In this document: one piece after another, positions 7,281 to 15,286 of the stretch
Layout of the letters: every line of letters begins with the position of its first letter
Position numbering within the stretch: position 1 is the first letter of the stretch
Origin: Syntrophomonas sp. UBA5432
Lineage (GTDB): Bacteria > Bacillota > Syntrophomonadia > Syntrophomonadales > Syntrophomonadaceae
Direction: 5' to 3'
Assembly (NCBI GenBank): GCA_002424365.1
Contig: DIRQ01000064.1
Coordinates: 1,296 to 29,822 of the forward strand
DNA length: 28,527 nt
Program-made: the position numbers and the translations under genes
The notes under the pieces: model-generated
Seen by the model: the letters and a program-made list of their open reading frames with translations, nothing else
What the model was told of the DNA's origin: nothing
Database searches by the model: none

Positions 7281-7314
7281 GCTGCCATCTTCCCTCCATG
7301 GAGAAGGTGGCAGC
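7281..7314 (+). repeat. Strong intercistronic hairpin between AOR and the NuoE-like gene
   Basis: GCTGCCATCTTC (7281-7292) pairs with GAAGGTGGCAGC (7303-7314) over twelve positions with one T-G wobble, closing on a palindromic loop (CTCCATGGAG). No T-run follows, so it is not a simple terminator. It could protect or process the mRNA between the AOR pair and the NuoEFG-like genes. It also buries the ATG at 7298. Confidence 0.6.
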
Positions 7315-7339
7315 AATTAATAAAAAGGAGGCTTTATTG

Positions 7340-7840
7340 TTGGAAACAGATGCACTAATTACAAACGAGAGCGAAGAATTAGATGCCATAATAAATAAAT
7401 ATCCGGGTGAAAAACGTTATATCATGGCCATCATGCACGATCTTAGCCGCCATTTTAATTATTTACCACGTCCGGCCTTGGAGGCTACCGCCCGGCATGC
7501 CGGTGTACCGTTCAGCCAGGTTTACAGTATGGCCACCTTTTATAAGGCGTTTAGTCTGGTTCCCCGGGGTAAGGTACACTTTAAGGTATGTGACGGAACC
7601 ACCTGTCACATCAAGGGCTCCCAGATTATCATTGATGAGATTTACAGCAGGCTGAACATCAAACCTGGTGAGACTACTGCGGATCTCCAGTTTTCCCTGG
7701 AGACGGTCAACTGCATTGGTGCCTGTGCCCTGGCTCCGGCACTACTGGCCAATGGCAAGGTTCACCCCCGTTTAAATGCGGCCGGTGTCAGACAAGTAAT
7801 TGCAGAGTATGGAGGGCCTGAATATGGGAAAAAAGAGTAA
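7340..7840 (+). CDS. NuoE-like [2Fe-2S] subunit (thioredoxin-like)
   Basis: This is a NuoE/HndA-type subunit of about 166 residues: an N-terminal helical part (LDAIINKYPGEKRYIMAIMHDLSRHFNYLP) followed by a thioredoxin-like [2Fe-2S] fold. The ligands CDGTTC and CIGAC are typical of the family. Such subunits partner the NuoF-like flavoprotein. TTG at 7340 is chosen because AAAAAGGAGG ends at 7331, eight bases upstream; TTG 7337 is an equal rival. ATG 7298 has no ribosome site and lies inside the hairpin loop. The 3' end overlaps the start of the NuoF-like gene by 17 bases, indicating one operon. Confidence 0.88.
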   Translation: METDALITNESEELDAIINKYPGEKRYIMAIMHDLSRHFNYLPRPALEATARHAGVPFSQVYSMATFYKAFSLVPRGKVHFKVCDGTTCHIKGSQIIIDEIYSRLNIKPGETTADLQFSLETVNCIGACALAPALLANGKVHPRLNAAGVRQVIAEYGGPEYGKKE

Positions 7841-9623
7841 GAAAAAACAGGTTCTGGTCTGTTGTGGTACCGGCTGTATAGCCAATGGTGGCCTCGACGT
7901 ATATCAGGCCTTTAAGAATAACCTGGGGGAACTTTTTGAGCTTGCCAGCAGTGATGATATCAAGGCTACCGGTTGCCATGGCCTTTGTTCCAGCGGTCCG
8001 TTTGTACGTATTTTACCTGATGATATAACCTATTGTCAGGTCAAAGCCAGCGATGTTGAAGAGATAATAGAAAAAAGCATAAAAAACAATGAATTAATAA
8101 AACGGCTGCTATATCGCGACCCCCAAAGTAAGAAACGGGTGCAAAACCTGGAAAAAGTCGCCTTCAACAGTATGCAATTGAAAAAAGCTTTGCGCAATGT
8201 AGGCCTAATTAATCCTGAATCTCTGCAGGACTATCTAGATCGGCAAGGTTACCAGGCACTGCGTAAGGCTCTTAAGATGAAGCCGGAAGCAGTGGTAAAG
8301 GAGATTATTGATGCCGGTTTACGTGGCCGTGGTGGTGGCGGGTTCCCTACCGGACTAAAATGGAAAGCATGTCAGGCTACAACTTCCACCCCGAAGTATA
8401 TTGTGTGTAATGGGGATGAAGGTGATCCGGGTGCATTCATGGATGAAAGCATTATGGAAGGTGACCCCCACACCATACTGGAAGGTATGTTAATTTGCGC
8501 CTATACGGTAGGTGCTTCCAAGGGTTTCATTTATGTTCGGGATGAATATGCCGGTTCAGTAACGGCCCTCACCAAGGCTATTAGTGATGCTCGGAAAAAT
8601 GATTTCCTGGGTGAAGATATCCTGGGGTCGGGTCTGAATTTTGATATAGAAATAGTACGAGGCGGGGGAGCCTTTGTTTGTGGAGAAGAGACTGCCCTCT
8701 TAGCATCTATTGAAGGAAATGTTGGTGAACCTTGGGATAAATATGTTTTTCCCACGGAAAAGGGATTATGGGGACAACCAACGGTAATAAACAATGTTGA
8801 GACCTGGTCCAATGTTCCGTTAATTCTGCTGGAGGGGGCCAAAAAATTTGCTTCTACCGGTACCGCAGGAAGTAAGGGAACCAAGGTCTTTTCCCTGGTA
8901 GGTAAAGTTGTAAATACCGGTCTGGTAGAAGTCCCTATGGGAACTTCGCTACGTGACATAATCTTTACCATCGGGGGAGGGGTCCCCGGTAAACGTAAAT
9001 TTAAAGCGGTACAAACGGGTGGTCCCTCCGGGGGCTGCATACCCGAATCCCTACTCGACCTTAAGGTTGACTTCGACTCGCTGAACGAGGCTGGTTCTAT
9101 GATGGGGTCGGGCGGCATGATTGTTATGGACGACCGCACCTGTATGGTTGAGGTTGCTCGCTATTACCTGCAGTTTCTAGCTGGAGAATCTTGCGGTAAA
9201 TGTGTTCCTTGCCGTGAGGGTATCAGGAGCATGCTGGAAATTTTGGAACGTATCTGCAATGGTCAGGGTTGCCTGGAAGATCTGGATTTATTGGAGGATA
9301 TCGGGGAATCAGTTAGAACGGCCGCTCTCTGTGCTCTGGGACGTACTGCTCCTAATCCGGTACTATCTACCATCAAATACTTCCGGGATGAATACCTGGA
9401 ACATATTGTTGACCACCGCTGCCCCGCCGGTGTATGTAAAGAACTTAGCGAGTTCTACATTGATGCCGAGCTGTGTAACGGCTGCGGCTTATGTTCGAGA
9501 AACTGCCCGGTTGATGCAATACAAGGGGAAAAAAAACAACCTCATGTTATAGATAATAGCAAATGCATCAAGTGCGGAGAATGTATAAATGAATGCCAGT
9601 TCCTGGCGGTAAAAGTAAGGTAA
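7824..9623 (+). CDS. NuoF-like NAD(H)/FMN flavoprotein with ferredoxin domains
   Basis: This 599-residue protein has the HndC/HydB architecture. An N-terminal thioredoxin-like [2Fe-2S] domain (Cys13/Cys14, Cys18, Cys51, Cys55) is followed by the FMN- and NADH-binding core with GRGGGGFPTGLKW near residue 167 and GGGAFVCGEETALLASIEG. The [4Fe-4S] motif SCGKCVPCREG lies near residue 455. Two C-terminal [4Fe-4S] ferredoxin motifs follow (CNGCGLCSRNCP and CIKCGECINEC). In related complexes this subunit exchanges electrons between NAD(P)H and iron-sulfur centres and holds the flavin proposed to bifurcate. GGAGG stands eight bases before ATG 7824. The start lies inside the end of the NuoE-like gene. 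Together with the AOR it suggests NAD-linked aldehyde oxidation or acid reduction. Confidence 0.9.
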   Translation: MGKKSKKKQVLVCCGTGCIANGGLDVYQAFKNNLGELFELASSDDIKATGCHGLCSSGPFVRILPDDITYCQVKASDVEEIIEKSIKNNELIKRLLYRDPQSKKRVQNLEKVAFNSMQLKKALRNVGLINPESLQDYLDRQGYQALRKALKMKPEAVVKEIIDAGLRGRGGGGFPTGLKWKACQATTSTPKYIVCNGDEGDPGAFMDESIMEGDPHTILEGMLICAYTVGASKGFIYVRDEYAGSVTALTKAISDARKNDFLGEDILGSGLNFDIEIVRGGGAFVCGEETALLASIEGNVGEPWDKYVFPTEKGLWGQPTVINNVETWSNVPLILLEGAKKFASTGTAGSKGTKVFSLVGKVVNTGLVEVPMGTSLRDIIFTIGGGVPGKRKFKAVQTGGPSGGCIPESLLDLKVDFDSLNEAGSMMGSGGMIVMDDRTCMVEVARYYLQFLAGESCGKCVPCREGIRSMLEILERICNGQGCLEDLDLLEDIGESVRTAALCALGRTAPNPVLSTIKYFRDEYLEHIVDHRCPAGVCKELSEFYIDAELCNGCGLCSRNCPVDAIQGEKKQPHVIDNSKCIKCGECINECQFLAVKVR

Positions 9624-9637
9624 GGAGGGTAGGGATA

Positions 9638-10384
9638 ATGAAAATTCTTATTGATGGTATAGAAATAGAAGCTCAATTTGGTGAAACTATTCTGGAAGTA
9701 GCCAGAAGGACTGGGATTCATATTCCCACCCTGTGCTACCATGAAGCTTTTGGCGGTCAGGGCAGTTGCCGTTTTTGCATGGTGGAAGTGACCAAAAACG
9801 GTTCCAGCCGTATAGTAGCTTCCTGTACCTATCCGGTTAATGATGGTATAGAAGTAAAAACCTCCACCCCGCAGATAGATAAAATCAGGCGTAATATTGC
9901 CATGTTACTCTACAAACGTGCTCCCAACAGTCTGTTTATGCAAACCCTTTATAAGGAGCACCTATGTACGGAAAACAATTTAGTGGAAGACCCGCATGAG
10001 AAATGTATTCTCTGCCGTTTATGTGTTAATGCCTGTGCCACAATGGGAGCAAGTGCCATATCCACGGTTATGCGTGGAACCGATAAACGGGTTGCCACTC
10101 CCTATGACGATGCCTCAGCCGTCTGTATTGGCTGTGCTGCCTGTGCCGAAGTTTGTCCCACCGGATGTATTGAAGTGCAGGAAGATAATAATATAAGAAG
10201 GATTTGGAATCAGGATTTTACCTTGGTGGCTTGTGAAGAATGTGGAAAGAATTTTGCTACCCGGGAACAGTTAGCCTATATTATGGACAAAAGCAAGCAG
10301 GATGCGCCTGCAACTGAACTGCGGTTCTGTGAGAATTGCCGGCGTAAAGTACTTGCACGGAAGTTAGAAACATTTAACGGTTAA
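9638..10384 (+). CDS. NuoG-like iron-sulfur subunit without hydrogenase domain
   Basis: This 248-residue protein starts with a plant-type [2Fe-2S] domain (Cys33, Cys44, Cys47, Cys63) as in NuoG and HydA N-termini. A linker follows, then two [4Fe-4S] motifs (CILCRLCVNAC and CIGCAACAEVCPTGC). The His-Cys3 cluster motif usual in NuoG is not evident. The H-cluster domain of HydA/HndD is absent, so this is not a hydrogenase. The C-terminus has two CxxC pairs (Cys199/Cys202 and Cys231/Cys234) in a zinc-ribbon-like layout (VACEECGKNFAT and FCENCRRK). AAGGAGG precedes ATG 9638. It likely wires the NuoF-like subunit to the AOR and its polyferredoxin, comparable to BamI or to NuoG-like subunits of NuoEFG-type bifurcating modules. 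Confidence 0.85.
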   Translation: MKILIDGIEIEAQFGETILEVARRTGIHIPTLCYHEAFGGQGSCRFCMVEVTKNGSSRIVASCTYPVNDGIEVKTSTPQIDKIRRNIAMLLYKRAPNSLFMQTLYKEHLCTENNLVEDPHEKCILCRLCVNACATMGASAISTVMRGTDKRVATPYDDASAVCIGCAACAEVCPTGCIEVQEDNNIRRIWNQDFTLVACEECGKNFATREQLAYIMDKSKQDAPATELRFCENCRRKVLARKLETFNG

Positions 10385-10401
10385 GGTGGAGGAAGATATA
10401 A

Positions 10402-12408
10402 ATGGCCTTTAACCACAACTCCAAATTTTCGGAGATATATATGGCCTGGGAAAAGGCTGTCAATAGCGGGGAAATTGAACGAAATATTTTACGGCCGGAA
10501 ATAGCTCAATCATGGATTAGGTGTTACAAGGCTGGGGTTGATCCTGGTTATAAAGGGATTAAGCGTAGATTTCTGTCCCCGGCGGCTATGGAGCAGACCC
10601 TGGCTGAACACCAGGAATTGATTGAGGTAAGCAGGCCTTTTATGAAAAATTTATACTCTTTGGTAGCTGGTTCCGGCTTTATTGTCATACTCTCAGATCA
10701 GGACGCCAATCTATTGGAATCCCTGGGTGATCCCGAAACCATGGAGATAGCTGAGCGTAATGATTTAGTCAAAGGGGCCAACTGGGCCGAAGAAGAGGCA
10801 GGTACCAATGGTATTGGCATTGCTCTGGTAGAGCGTAAACCAGTTCAGGTTTCCGGGCCGGAACATTACTGTAAAGGGCTTCATTTTTGGACCTGTTCAG
10901 CAGCCCCTATCTTTAACGAAGATCATAAGATAATTGGTGCTTTACAATTATCAGGGCCTGCTGAAAATGCCTTTATACACACCCTGGGAATGGTAGCTGC
11001 CTGGGTAAATGTAATCGAGGAAGAGTTACGGCTGATAAAGAATAATAATGAACTGGCCTGCATGAATGACCATTTAACCTTCATTATGGAGTACATGAAG
11101 GACGGCATTTTAATTGTTGACCGGAATGGTATCATAACCCAGGCCAACCCTGCTGCCTGCCAGTTATTTAATCTTTCCCAGACAGAGCTGCAGGGAAGTT
11201 CTGTTAACGAGATTACTGGTAGCGCCCGGGTAACCATGGAAATGCTGGCTACCAGTAAAGCCTACAATGATGTGGAGATTATGTTTGACGGACGTAACGG
11301 CAATATGCATCTCCTGGCCTCAGGAAAGGCAATTTATAATAACCGCGGCGATATAAATGGTGGGATAGTATTTATTGAACCGATGAAGAATGTAAAAAAT
11401 CTGGTTAACCGTTTCAGCGGTGCCCATGCCCGGTTTTCCTTTGATGATATTATTGGGGCTAACCTGGAATTGCAGGAAGCCATTAATATTGCCACCCTGG
11501 CTGCCGGCAACGACAGTAATGTCCTTATTGTCGGGGAAAGTGGCACCGGCAAGGAAGTATTTGCCCAGGCTATTCATAACCAGAGCTCTCGTCGCAATGG
11601 TCCCTTTGTAGCAGTTAACTGTGGGGCTATTCCACGCGAATTAATCAGCAGTGAACTCTTTGGTTATGTTGAAGGGGCTTTCACCGGTGCTAACCGCCGG
11701 GGGCGGCCAGGAAAGTTTGAATTAGCCAGCGGCGGCACCCTATTTCTGGACGAGATTGGCGATATGCCCTTTGAACAGCAAGTGGCCCTCTTACGGGTTT
11801 TGCAGGAAAAGAAAATTGTCCGTATCGGCGGCCAAAGTGTCGTTCCGGTTGACGTGCGTATTATTTGTGCTACCAATAAAGATCTGCTTAAAGAGGTAGA
11901 ACGAGGTAACTTCCGCCAGGACTTATATTACCGTCTTAATGTCTTTTCAGTCAGCTTGCCCCCTTTGCGTAACCGCCAGGAAGATATACCCTTGTTTCTC
12001 AATTATCTTTTGGAGCGTTGGGCATTAAAAGATGGCATACCAAGAAAACAGGTAGACCCCGAGGTGGTACGCTACTTGCAACAGTACCATTGGCCGGGAA
12101 ATATAAGAGAACTGCAGAATGTACTGGAGCGGATGGTAGGCCTCTGCAGCGGGGATAGAATTGGAGTAGATAATTTACCCCCGGAAATAGTTGCTCCGAC
12201 CGTGTCGCTAGTGTCAATCCCTGAAAAACCGATAGCGGTAAACAAATTGAGGGAAAAGCGTAAGGATGTGCTGGCGGAAAGGGAACGTCAGGAGATAATA
12301 AATTTGCTAAGCAAATACGGCGGCAACATCAGCCGTGTAGCTCGGACCATGGAGATATCGCGTAATACCGTTTACCGCAAGATAAAGCGATATAATATCA
12401 ACTTGTAA
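10402..12408 (+). CDS. Sigma-54-dependent transcriptional activator, AcoR type
   Basis: This 668-residue protein has an N-terminal AcoR-type region (ILRPEIAQSWIRCYKAGVDP) and a GAF-like domain (about residues 75-200, with GTNGIGIALVERKPVQVSG). A PAS domain covers about 225-330. The AAA+ sigma-54 interaction domain has Walker A GESGTGKE (near 377), an intact GAFTGA loop (near 425) and FLDEIGDMP. The Fis-type helix-turn-helix at the C-terminus reads NISRVARTMEISRNTVYRKI. GGAGGAAG precedes ATG 10402. It follows the NuoG-like gene by 17 bases, so it is probably the last gene of the AOR operon and may control its own transcription through the sigma-54 promoter at 4646. The effector, perhaps an aldehyde or acid, is unknown. 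Confidence 0.9.
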   Translation: MAFNHNSKFSEIYMAWEKAVNSGEIERNILRPEIAQSWIRCYKAGVDPGYKGIKRRFLSPAAMEQTLAEHQELIEVSRPFMKNLYSLVAGSGFIVILSDQDANLLESLGDPETMEIAERNDLVKGANWAEEEAGTNGIGIALVERKPVQVSGPEHYCKGLHFWTCSAAPIFNEDHKIIGALQLSGPAENAFIHTLGMVAAWVNVIEEELRLIKNNNELACMNDHLTFIMEYMKDGILIVDRNGIITQANPAACQLFNLSQTELQGSSVNEITGSARVTMEMLATSKAYNDVEIMFDGRNGNMHLLASGKAIYNNRGDINGGIVFIEPMKNVKNLVNRFSGAHARFSFDDIIGANLELQEAINIATLAAGNDSNVLIVGESGTGKEVFAQAIHNQSSRRNGPFVAVNCGAIPRELISSELFGYVEGAFTGANRRGRPGKFELASGGTLFLDEIGDMPFEQQVALLRVLQEKKIVRIGGQSVVPVDVRIICATNKDLLKEVERGNFRQDLYYRLNVFSVSLPPLRNRQEDIPLFLNYLLERWALKDGIPRKQVDPEVVRYLQQYHWPGNIRELQNVLERMVGLCSGDRIGVDNLPPEIVAPTVSLVSIPEKPIAVNKLREKRKDVLAERERQEIINLLSKYGGNISRVARTMEISRNTVYRKIKRYNINL

Positions 12409-12449
12409 TTTAATAAGAAAATAGACACTGAATACACTGCTACCTAAAT

Positions 12450-12561
12450 TGTACCGATAGGTACATCCGTGTCTCTGATACCCATAGGGCACACGGATGC
12501 TCCCCGGCACTTAGTGCTAATATTAACCCTGCAATAAAGTTGAGTATTACTGAGTGCCGGG
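12450..12561. repeat. Cluster of three perfect inverted repeats (candidate structured RNA or miniature element)
   Basis: TGTACC/GGTACA (12450-12455 and 12460-12465), CATCCGTGT/ACACGGATG (12464-12472 and 12491-12499) and CCCGGCACT/AGTGCCGGG (12503-12511 and 12553-12561) follow one another. The second encloses CCCATAGGG. In the third, GCACT can also pair with the adjacent AGTGC at 12513-12517. The strand of any transcript is unknown. It could also end the AOR-operon transcript. Confidence 0.55.
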
Positions 12562-12811
12562 TCGCTATTAAGGGAGCTGAATTTATTAAAAATATAATTA
12601 AACAAGGTACCGCTCTCGTTTATTTTCATAAGTGGTTGCGAGTCCCGTACTCATGGCTGGTTAGTACGAAATAAGGCGTTAATGATATGGTTGTTGAGTA
12701 ATGAATTCGAGGTTAAAACTTGACTGGTATCTAGAGTGAGGATACTTCGGCTCTGCCAACTCGATATAACTATTTTCATTCGTGTTACGTCCTCCGAGCA
12801 TGAAAGGTTAA

Positions 12812-12840
12812 TTGACCTCTGACTGATAAAAGAATATACA
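12812..12840 (+). promoter_or_regulatory. Sigma-A-type promoter for the sirtuin gene
   Basis: TTGACC (12812-12817) and TATACA (12835-12840) are separated by 17 bases. They lie about 95 bases before the sirtuin start and fit housekeeping consensus at most positions. Confidence 0.5.
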
Positions 12841-12933
12841 ACTTATTCCTTACCCCTCACCCCTCCATAGCTATGTTTTTAGGCTATCCTGTTATACAAT
12901 GATTGGTAAGAAAAGTTTTATGGGGGGAGAGAA

Positions 12934-13689
12934 ATGGATAGCAAACTGCTGGATCAGGTAGTAACCGTACTGGCCAGTTCCAATAATACGGTAGTAGTAA
13001 CTGGGGCCGGGATTAGTACCGAAGCCGGGATTCCTGATTTTCGTGGAGAAAAGGGAATTTATCGTACCATGGGTGAAGACCGGGTAATGAGCATAATCAA
13101 TATCAATACATTTCAGAGAGACCCCAGGCGCTTTTACGAGTTTTACCGCCAAGTTTTTGACTTTCCACCGGTAGAGCCCAGCCTGGCCCATAAGGCACTG
13201 GCGGACATGGAGAAGAAGGGCCGGGTAAAAGCAGTGGTTACCCAGAATATTGATGGTTTACACGAAAAAGCGGGCAGTAAAAATGTCATTGCTGTTCACG
13301 GTAATGCCGACCGTTTTGTTTGTACCCGAGGAAGGTGCGGTAAATATTATAATAGTGACCTGGTTCGGGAGATTAAGGAAATAGTTCCACAATGTCCGGA
13401 ATGTGGCGGCATCCTTAAACCGGATGTGGTACTATTTGGTGAACCTATTCAGGGCTATATGGATGCGCAGGAGCGTATTATGGGAGCACGAGTACTGGTA
13501 GTAATCGGCTCTTCCCTTACCGTTTATCCATTAGCTGGTTTTGTCAGGGAATTTAGTACCTTTTACCAGGATTTAATTATTATTAATAAAGGCCCTACCC
13601 ACATGGATCACGCTGCCCTGGCTAAAATAGAAGTAGGTGATTCCAGTACCGGGGAAATATTACAGGAAATTGACCGGCGCTTAGGATAG
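12934..13689 (+). CDS. Sir2-family NAD-dependent protein deacylase
   Basis: This 251-residue sirtuin removes acyl groups from lysines of proteins using NAD. The NAD-binding motifs GAGISTEAGIPDFRG and TQNIDGLHEKAG and the catalytic His in VHGN are all present. The zinc site reads CTRGRC and CPEC. The first Cys pair has four intervening residues instead of the common two, which is unusual but leaves four ligands. GSSLTVYPLAG near the end is typical of the family. GGGGGGAGAG precedes ATG 12934. The next gene follows after 36 bases in the same direction, so the two may be co-transcribed. Acyl preference cannot be read; the gene is not in an acetyl-CoA synthetase cluster. Confidence 0.92.
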   Translation: MDSKLLDQVVTVLASSNNTVVVTGAGISTEAGIPDFRGEKGIYRTMGEDRVMSIININTFQRDPRRFYEFYRQVFDFPPVEPSLAHKALADMEKKGRVKAVVTQNIDGLHEKAGSKNVIAVHGNADRFVCTRGRCGKYYNSDLVREIKEIVPQCPECGGILKPDVVLFGEPIQGYMDAQERIMGARVLVVIGSSLTVYPLAGFVREFSTFYQDLIIINKGPTHMDHAALAKIEVGDSSTGEILQEIDRRLG

Positions 13690-13725
13690 ATTATTTAAGC
13701 CATTTGCGAACAAAGGAGGTTTATA

Positions 13726-14292
13726 ATGAAGATTAAAAATCATTTCAAAACCGGTATCCTGCTATTACTAGCGGTTTTTGTACTGGGAGTGGCGGTTCCA
13801 GCTATGGCTGGGGCTAATAATCCAGTAGGAACTGCGGGTAAATACGGAAAAGCAACAGTAAGCAGAGGTGCTCGGACTATGGTGCAAAGTCTGGCTGAAC
13901 TTACTGGAAAAGATGTTAGTGTTATTCAGGTCCAGAGGCGTGAGGGAAAATCCATTGCTAATATAGCAGAAGAAAATGGAGTTGACCAGGATGCTCTGAT
14001 TAATAACATTACTAAAAAGAACCAGGAAAAACTCCAGACTAGGCTGGATGAGGGAACCATTACCCAGGAGCAATATGATTCCTGTCTGCAAAATATGCAA
14101 CAAAACATAAAGGAACGCATAAAGGAACGCTCGGAACGCAGTACTATTGGCGGCCCCGGACCAGGTCAGGGTACTAACCAGGGTCAAAAGCACCAGCGTG
14201 CTAGCGGGTTTAAAAATGGAACACCAGGTCAAGGTCAAAAAGGCTTGAACTGCGGACAGGGAAACTGCGGCAACTGCCCTTATGCTAAATAA
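13726..14292 (+). CDS. Secreted YckD/DUF2680-like protein with Gly/Gln-rich, Cys-rich tail
   Basis: This 188-residue protein has a clear signal peptide (KTGILLLLAVFVLGVAVPAMA, cleavage likely before GANN at about residue 30). The mature part has a helical segment resembling a LysM-like or HTH-like repeat (VIQVQRREGKSIANIAEENG). A stretch EKLQTRLDEGTITQEQYDSC follows that resembles DUF2680/YckD proteins. The tail is rich in Gly, Pro and Gln and ends in NCGQGNCGNCPYAK with three Cys. The tail could bind metal or form disulfides, but no function is established. AAAGGAGG precedes ATG 13726. A terminator follows the gene. Confidence 0.75.
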   Translation: MKIKNHFKTGILLLLAVFVLGVAVPAMAGANNPVGTAGKYGKATVSRGARTMVQSLAELTGKDVSVIQVQRREGKSIANIAEENGVDQDALINNITKKNQEKLQTRLDEGTITQEQYDSCLQNMQQNIKERIKERSERSTIGGPGPGQGTNQGQKHQRASGFKNGTPGQGQKGLNCGQGNCGNCPYAK

Positions 14293-14300
14293 GGCGACAG

Positions 14301-14357
14301 GGTGACTATTTCCATGTCACCTATAATGAGGTATCTTGCAAGAGGTGCCTCATTTTT
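14301..14357 (+). terminator. Rho-independent terminator after the secreted protein gene
   Basis: AATGAGG (14325-14331) pairs with CCTCATT (14348-14354), with an inner CTTGCAAG palindrome, and TTTTT follows. A second dyad, GGTGAC (14301-14306) with GTCACC (14316-14321), lies just upstream. Confidence 0.75.
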
Positions 14358-14473
14358 AAGTCGTAGGGTCGTCAGATGTGACGGTAAATATTCCCTCGCT
14401 AGCCTTTACATGGGGAAACACTATCTGCTTCCCCATGCTTCGTCAACGGCTTATACATATTTACACTTAAAAT

Positions 14474-15286
14474 TTACGGAGTTATTCCATATAAAACTTT
14501 GCCCGTAAAATTAGGCTTGCGTTTTTCGGCAAAAGACCTGATTCCTTCTTTAAAATCGTCTGAAGTCCAAGCTAAAATTTGATTAAGGCTTTCTAATTCT
14601 GCTTGTTCATAAAAATCATTTTTTATAGAAGCTCTTACTAGTTTCTTATCCATCCACACTGTATATAAAGGCATATTTAATAAACGCTCTGCCCATTTTT
14701 CAGCTTCAGCTAATACTTGATCTTTAGCTACTACTTTATTAACTAAACCTAAGCTTAAAGCTTCTTCACTATCTAAAACTTTACCATACCATAAAATTTC
14801 TAATGCTTTGTGATAACCTACTTTTTGGGTTAAAAAGTAGGAAGCTCCACTATCAGGGGTAAAGCCTATATTAATAAAATTAAACCCGAATTTAGCAGTA
14901 TCAGCCGCAATAATTAAATCACAAGCCATCATAGTTGCTACGGAAGCACCGGCTACTGCTCCGTTAATTGCAGCAATGACAGGTTTTTCAATTTCATAAA
15001 TCGCCTTAACTACTTCAGTTGACAAATCATATGTAAGTTTTGCTTGGGCAGGACTATTCATAGCTGCCAATACAGAAATGTCACCGCCTGCCGACCAGCC
15101 TGGACCTGCTCCGGTAACTATTAATGCTTGAATATCATTGTTTTTAGTTACTTCAGCACAAGCTTCAGGCATATCAATAGATAATTGTTGGTTAATAGCA
15201 TTAAGTTGTTTCGGGCGATTAAAAGTTAAAATAGCTACACCATTTTCCTTAACTTCTAAAATACAAGTTTCCCAGTTTTTAATCAT
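14474..15286 (-). CDS. Crotonase-superfamily protein, PaaG-like isomerase rather than hydratase
   Basis: This 270-residue crotonase fold has the oxyanion-hole segments (GPGWSAGGDI and AINGAVAGASVATM). Aligning by eye with classic enoyl-CoA hydratase, both catalytic Glu residues are replaced: the GGGCEL region reads GASVAT and the second position reads Phe in FGFNFINIG. The motif PDSGASYFL keeps the Asp used by PaaG-type 1,2-epoxyphenylacetyl-CoA isomerases and other enoyl-CoA isomerases. An isomerase role is therefore more likely than hydration; the substrate is unknown. The gene is visibly more AT-rich than its neighbours, with A or T in most third positions, which suggests horizontal acquisition. 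AAGGTGG precedes ATG 15286, and a TATAAT lies at 15339-15334 on the same strand. Confidence 0.85.
   Translation of the reverse strand: MIKNWETCILEVKENGVAILTFNRPKQLNAINQQLSIDMPEACAEVTKNNDIQALIVTGAGPGWSAGGDISVLAAMNSPAQAKLTYDLSTEVVKAIYEIEKPVIAAINGAVAGASVATMMACDLIIAADTAKFGFNFINIGFTPDSGASYFLTQKVGYHKALEILWYGKVLDSEEALSLGLVNKVVAKDQVLAEAEKWAERLLNMPLYTVWMDKKLVRASIKNDFYEQAELESLNQILAWTSDDFKEGIRSFAEKRKPNFTGKVLYGITP

Larger units (their letters stand above)
12409..12933. other. Structured intergenic region between the activator gene and the sirtuin gene
   Basis: This 525-base gap contains no supported gene. Its first part (12450-12561) is a run of three perfect inverted repeats. A further dyad CGTACT/AGTACG lies around 12640-12670. 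Near the right end is a sigma-A-like promoter (12812-12840). A C-rich tract (CCCCTCACCCCTCC) follows near 12856. No tRNA could be folded by eye. Confidence 0.5.

Noticed and set aside
9638..10384. HndD/HydA-type [FeFe]-hydrogenase
   Set aside because: The protein stops after the ferredoxin-like motifs; no H-cluster Cys motifs exist here or nearby.
12444..12629. Minus-strand 61-codon open frame in the palindromic region
   Set aside because: It runs through three inverted repeats, lacks a ribosome site and shows no domain; the open frame is likely chance.
12409..12933. tRNA or other known RNA gene
   Set aside because: Stems are present but no tRNA arms, T-loop consensus or acceptor pairing could be assembled.
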